From Natrinema mahii (GTDB lineage Archaea; Halobacteriota; Halobacteria; Halobacteriales; Natrialbaceae), in contig JHUT02000002.1 in NCBI GenBank assembly GCA_000690595.2, forward strand, positions 334,878 through 398,877: DNA of 64,000 bases. The letters run 5' to 3'. The notes under the pieces were generated by a model. The model saw only the letters and a list, made by a program, of their open reading frames with translations. It was not told the origin of the DNA and made no database searches. Numbering within the stretch: the first letter of the stretch is position 1; every line of letters begins with the position of its first letter. This document shows, one piece after another, positions 60,986 to 64,000 of this stretch. Both the position numbers and the translations under genes were made by a program.

Positions 60986-62047
60986 TCAGAACCCGACCGC
61001 AGTCGCGATCGAGACACCGCTTGCGAGCGCGCCGAGCAGATAGCCCCCGATCGCCCCGCCGTTCAACAGCGGGAGTCCGGCGTGGGCCCGCCCCTCGATC
61101 ACCATGTACATCAGGACGAGCAAGCCGGCGATCGTCCCCAGCGACGCGCCAAGCGCCGCCAGGTTCAGCGCGAGCCCCGGTACCGCGATCGCCCCGGCCT
61201 CGAGGAACGACGCCGCGCTGGCGACCAGCACCGTCGGGATGACGGCGTCGCCCAGCCCGATGAAGAAGGCGTCGCGCTCGAGGACATCGTCCGCCGCCTC
61301 GTCGGTCGTGGCTGTTCCATCGTCGACGGTGGCCGCTTCGTCACCCCCCGCGTCCTCGGGTTCGGCGACCGGCTGGCCGCCGTCCGCAGCGCTTTGATCG
61401 CCGTCCTCGAGGGCGTCCTCGGCGCTGCCGGCCGCGAGATAGGAGTACGACAGCGTCGTCGGCACGACGAGGACGACCGGGATTTTGAGATCCATCACGC
61501 CCTCGGCGAGATCGAGCATGTGTTCGGTGCCGTAGACGCTGATGGCGTCGTAGACGGCAAGCACCGAGAGCAACAATAGGGCCGGCAGGAGCCCGAAACT
61601 GATCCCGAAGAGAGCGGCGGCACCGGCCCCCATCACGATCCCCGCGGCGTCGATGACGTACCACTCGGGGTACCACAGCAGGGCGGCACCGACGGCCAGC
61701 GAGGCGAGGACGGCCAGTCCGTCGGCGACGCCGGCCGGGGCGATCGGCTCGACGACGGCGGGCACGAGTTCGGCGAAGACGTACCACGAGATCATCACGC
61801 TGACACCGACCAGCAGGAGTCTGATCAGCCCCTCGAGGTCGTACCGGAAGGCGGCGAGCATCAGCGCGGTCGCGACGAGCATGATACCGACGTAAAAGAT
61901 GCTGTTGGTCGGATCCTGCGGGTTCTCGACGGCTTGTCGTCCCGACTGGTCGAACGGTTCGACCAGCGCGAGGGCACCGATCTGGACGGCGACGAACAGC
62001 AGGACCGTCGCGCCGACGGCCGCGAGGATCCGGCTCCGATCGTTCAT
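60986..62047 (-). CDS. Presenilin-like intramembrane aspartyl protease
   Basis: A 353-aa membrane protein with nine predicted helices. The catalytic aspartates are Asp167 in LAVYDAIS (YD motif) and Asp267 in FIGLGDAVIP (GLGD motif); the C-terminal PAL-type motif is represented by GLPLLNGG. Between them lies a 60-residue acidic cytosolic loop (residues about 205-260), as in presenilins. It would cut membrane-spanning peptides or signal peptides. It is not linked in an operon to its neighbours. Confidence 0.88.
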   Translation of the reverse strand: MNDRSRILAAVGATVLLFVAVQIGALALVEPFDQSGRQAVENPQDPTNSIFYVGIMLVATALMLAAFRYDLEGLIRLLLVGVSVMISWYVFAELVPAVVEPIAPAGVADGLAVLASLAVGAALLWYPEWYVIDAAGIVMGAGAAALFGISFGLLPALLLLSVLAVYDAISVYGTEHMLDLAEGVMDLKIPVVLVVPTTLSYSYLAAGSAEDALEDGDQSAADGGQPVAEPEDAGGDEAATVDDGTATTDEAADDVLERDAFFIGLGDAVIPTVLVASAASFLEAGAIAVPGLALNLAALGASLGTIAGLLVLMYMVIEGRAHAGLPLLNGGAIGGYLLGALASGVSIATAVGF

Positions 62048-62130
62048 GCGGCGGGGTTCGAACCCCGCTTATATCGGCTTTTTCACTCGAGGGGCTGGTG
62101 GTGACGAGGAGTTTCCGAGAGAAGCGACCG

Positions 62131-62370
62131 CTACCGCGCGTACAGCGTCGACCCGACCAGCGCGGGCAGGTGGACGCCGTCGTCGGGCGTCACCGCCAGA
62201 TACGGCCGCGAGACCGGTCCGAAGACGTCGACCACGCGGCCGATCGCCTCGAGGTCGTCGTCGAGGACCGTCGTTCCGATCTCGTCGCGGTGAGCGTCGC
62301 CGTCCGTCTCGTCCGCCCGGAGGACCGCGAGGCCCTGTGCGGTGCGGACGACGCTTCCAACCCGGCGCAT
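62131..62370 (-). CDS. gar1: H/ACA ribonucleoprotein protein Gar1
   Basis: A 79-aa Gar1-type barrel: MRRVGSVVRTAQGLAVLRADETDGDAHRDEIGTTVLDDDLEAIGRVVDVFGPVSRPYLAVTPDDGVHLPALVGSTLYAR, with the G-x-V-x-D-V-F-G-P-V-x-x-P-Y core. Part of the pseudouridine-making H/ACA complex with Cbf5, Nop10 and L7Ae. Start ATG 62370 is one base beyond the SRP19 stop, so the two genes are coupled. Confidence 0.93.
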   Translation of the reverse strand: MRRVGSVVRTAQGLAVLRADETDGDAHRDEIGTTVLDDDLEAIGRVVDVFGPVSRPYLAVTPDDGVHLPALVGSTLYAR

Positions 62371-62371
62371 C

Positions 62372-62650
62372 TCACTCGCGCATCGCGACGACGTACGCCG
62401 CGACGGCTTGGACGAGGTCGTTCTTCGAGTCGTCGGCCCCGCGGACGACGACCCGGCCCCGGTCGGCCCAGTGTTCCCGCGAGTAGGCCTTGTCCCGCTC
62501 GATCGTGGCGTCGTACCCGATCTGCTGGACGGCCTTCGCGATCTCGTCGACCGTCGGTTCCTCGACCGCCAGATCCTCGGACACGCGCCGTCCCTCGGCC
62601 CGTGAGAGGGCCGCATCGAGATAGGCGGGCCAGATGACGTTCTCGACCAT
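62372..62650 (-). CDS. srp19: Signal recognition particle 19 kDa protein
   Basis: A 92-aa SRP19: [87 protein letters not shown]. The Y-D-A-x-L-x-R-x-E-G-R-R-V block and the terminal GRVVV strand are standard. It assembles with 7S RNA for SRP54 binding. The upstream frame contains no plausible start. Followed by gar1. Confidence 0.94.
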   Translation of the reverse strand: MVENVIWPAYLDAALSRAEGRRVSEDLAVEEPTVDEIAKAVQQIGYDATIERDKAYSREHWADRGRVVVRGADDSKNDLVQAVAAYVVAMRE

Positions 62651-62747
62651 GCGCGTTCCTGTGCGGTCCGGCGAGTAAACCCTTTTCAAAACGATACGTC
62701 AGTGCGGGGGGCGCGAACCGAACGAACGGGAATGCGAGCCGCGAACG

Positions 62748-63863
62748 CTATCGGCGTCGAGCGACGACTCCGGCGGCGGCCAGCAAGGCGATCAGTGCGG
62801 CGGCAGTGCCGAACCCGGGGATGGCGCTCTCGTTATCCCCGTCGCTCTCCGATCCGTCGTCCGACTCGTTTCCGTCGTCGCGGTACTCCTCGTCGACGTC
62901 CTCGAGGTCGCCTTCGATATCGTCGTACACCTCGGGGTGGACGTCCTCGACGATCGTTTCGATCGCGTAGACGACGTTGGGGCCGGGCTGGCTCATCGCG
63001 TTGTCGTCGACGGCGACGACGTTGTCCTCACTGACGGCGGTCGTCCCCTCGAGGGCTCCCGCCGACGGTGGCGACTCCGTCCGGTCCGGATAGATGATCC
63101 ACTCGGGGTTCGCATCGACGACGACCTCGGAGTTCAGCTGCACCCACCCTGTCTGGTCCTCCTCGGCTGCCAGGTTGGTGAGGCCAGCGGTCGTCATCAC
63201 CTCGTGCTGGAACGTCTCCGTGCCGTGGGTGTCCCCGTTCTCGCCGCCGTCGTAGTACGCGAGCGGTGCGGACTCGTTTGCGAGCGCGTCCTCGTAGATA
63301 TCGAGTCGCTCGTCCATCCACTGGACCGTTTCCGCGGCGCTCTCACACTCGCCGGTCACCTGGCCGGTCACGCGGACGTTCTCGCGGACGTCGTCGAGCG
63401 AGGTCGCGGTGTCGAGGACGACGACCGTGATCCCGGCGTCCTCGAGCTGCTCGAGGAGATCCTCGTTGTAGAGGGCGATGTTCGCGGCGAGGACGACGTC
63501 CGGGTTCAGACCGATGATCTCCTCGGCGACGGGAGTCGCGCCGTCGTCGCCGGTGATGTCGGTCCTGTCGCCGGCCTCGAGCGACTCGGTGTACTGGCCG
63601 ACGGGCATCCCGACGACCTTGTCCTCGGCACCGATGGAGTAAGCGAGTTGGGCGTCGCCCGGATAGAGCGTGACGACCGACTCGGGTTCGGCCTCGATCG
63701 TCACGTCCTCGCCGGTCGCGTCGGTCATCGTGAGCGGGTACTCACACTGTGGTTGGGAATCCTGTGCGGCTGCTCCGGTTCCGGTTCCAGCGCCGGCCAC
63801 GGCGGGGCCGATCGCCGAAACGGTAAGGAGAACTGTCAAGATAACGGCTAGCTGTCGTCGCAT
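62748..63863 (-). CDS. PGF-CTERM-anchored ABC substrate-binding protein (BtuF-like)
   Basis: A 371-aa secreted binding protein. N-terminal Sec-type signal (MRRQLAVILTVLLTVSAIGPAVAGAG), then a cobalamin/siderophore-binding periplasmic fold (YPLTMTDATGEDVTIEAEPESVVTLYPGDAQLAYSIGAEDKVVGMPVGQYTESL) with AEEIIGLNPDVVLAANIALYNEDLLEQLEDAGITVVVLD, an acidic linker (about 335-355) and a PGF-CTERM tail (IPGFGTAAALIALLAAAGVVARRR). Anchored to the outer face by archaeosortase. In Halobacterium the similar protein is BtuF (vitamin B12). I chose ATG 63863; an ATG at 63878 is also possible. Divergent from the permease gene at 63924. Confidence 0.86.
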   Translation of the reverse strand: MRRQLAVILTVLLTVSAIGPAVAGAGTGTGAAAQDSQPQCEYPLTMTDATGEDVTIEAEPESVVTLYPGDAQLAYSIGAEDKVVGMPVGQYTESLEAGDRTDITGDDGATPVAEEIIGLNPDVVLAANIALYNEDLLEQLEDAGITVVVLDTATSLDDVRENVRVTGQVTGECESAAETVQWMDERLDIYEDALANESAPLAYYDGGENGDTHGTETFQHEVMTTAGLTNLAAEEDQTGWVQLNSEVVVDANPEWIIYPDRTESPPSAGALEGTTAVSEDNVVAVDDNAMSQPGPNVVYAIETIVEDVHPEVYDDIEGDLEDVDEEYRDDGNESDDGSESDGDNESAIPGFGTAAALIALLAAAGVVARRR

Positions 63864-63888
63864 CGGGAGTACGTCCATCCCACTTCAA

Positions 63889-63898
63889 CAAATATTTG
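63889..63898. promoter_or_regulatory. Palindromic shared TATA-like element
   Basis: CAAATATTTG is a perfect palindrome. Its centre is about 30 nt from the ATG at 63863 on one side and about 30 nt from the ATG at 63924 on the other, fitting leaderless TATA spacing for both divergent genes. Confidence 0.6.
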
Positions 63899-63923
63899 CC
63901 TACTGCAAGCGAGGTTGAGACGA

Positions 63924-64000
63924 ATGCAGCGACGGGTCCGAACGGCGGTGTGGTCGGCGGGACTGAGCGTCCTGCTCGTGGCCGTCGTCGTCGGCAGCGC
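63924..64000 (+). CDS. ABC transporter permease, FecCD/BtuC type (5' end only)
   Basis: An ATG at 63924 opens a frame that runs off the window: MQRRVRTAVWSAGLSVLLVAVVVGS, basic then strongly hydrophobic, as expected for the first helix of a BtuC-type permease. Divergent from the binding-protein gene, with which it must form the uptake system. Identity is inferred from context since only about 25 codons are visible. Confidence 0.6.
   Translation, partial: MQRRVRTAVWSAGLSVLLVAVVVGS

Overview
The window looks like the chromosome of an extremely halophilic archaeon (class Halobacteria, probably a Natrialbaceae-type relative such as Natrinema or Haloterrigena; the genus is inferred, not proven). 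Reasons: high-GC coding DNA, very acidic proteins, archaeal information-processing genes (TFB, Rpo11/RpoL, Gar1, SRP19, Dph2, GatCAB), haloarchaeal secretion signals (twin-arginine lipoproteins, PGF-CTERM anchor), and promoters with a TATA-like box about 25-33 nt before start codons and no Shine-Dalgarno, i.e. mostly leaderless transcripts. No rRNA, tRNA, CRISPR array or insertion sequence was recognised.

Layout. 0-7 kb: 5' part of a TFB gene (running off the left edge), gatC-gatA, an FNT-type transporter, a small wHTH regulator, an NRDE/TANGO2 protein and a BCCT transporter. 6.8-20.7 kb: a full menaquinone branch on the minus strand (menF-menD, menB, menA-menC-menE), interrupted by a two-domain Tp34/P19-like lipoprotein, an MMPL/RND exporter with a divergent TrmB regulator, and a J-domain membrane protein. 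20.7-23.5 kb: molybdopterin oxidoreductase, small membrane and RHH proteins, hisF. 23.5-25.3 kb: an AT-rich island with two unrecognised secreted proteins. 25.4-30.5 kb: zinc-ribbon membrane protein, rpoL, rhomboid protease, a cluster of five hairpins, a METTL5-type methyltransferase. 30.5-32.6 kb: an actin homologue of the salactin/volactin type beside a CdpA-like (cell division) membrane protein. 32.7-39.3 kb: a truncated receiver domain, dph2, a tandem wHTH protein, an MBL hydrolase, a very acidic protein ending in a long coiled coil, and a HisG-fold protein. 39.4-44.9 kb: PQQ-type propeller plus membrane partner, a chromosomal Xer-like integrase paired with a DUF5805-type protein, and a 1.15-kb stretch without a gene. 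44.9-54.7 kb: two paralogous YdbS/YdbT-type PH-domain operons flanking an enoyl-CoA hydratase, wHTH-DICT pair, CNNM-type protein, UspA and fumC. 54.8-64 kb: UspA, BolA, NifU-like, ArsR-like regulator, a DUF7509-type protein, cysS, a histidine kinase with an internal repeat expansion, a presenilin-like protease, gar1-srp19, and a divergent btuF/btuC-type uptake locus cut by the right edge.

How the genes work together. The clearest pathway is chorismate to menaquinone; it would feed the respiratory chain that also uses fumarase. Iron-sulfur and cofactor genes (NifU-like, BolA, Dph2, Mo-oxidoreductase), secretion/targeting (SRP19, rhomboid, presenilin) and envelope genes (PH pairs, CNNM, RND) make up most of the rest. 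The most promising leads for something not well described are the actin/CdpA-like neighbourhood, the AT-rich island, the fifteen-heptad acidic protein, the DUF7509-type protein, and several unexplained palindromes and repeated promoter-like elements.
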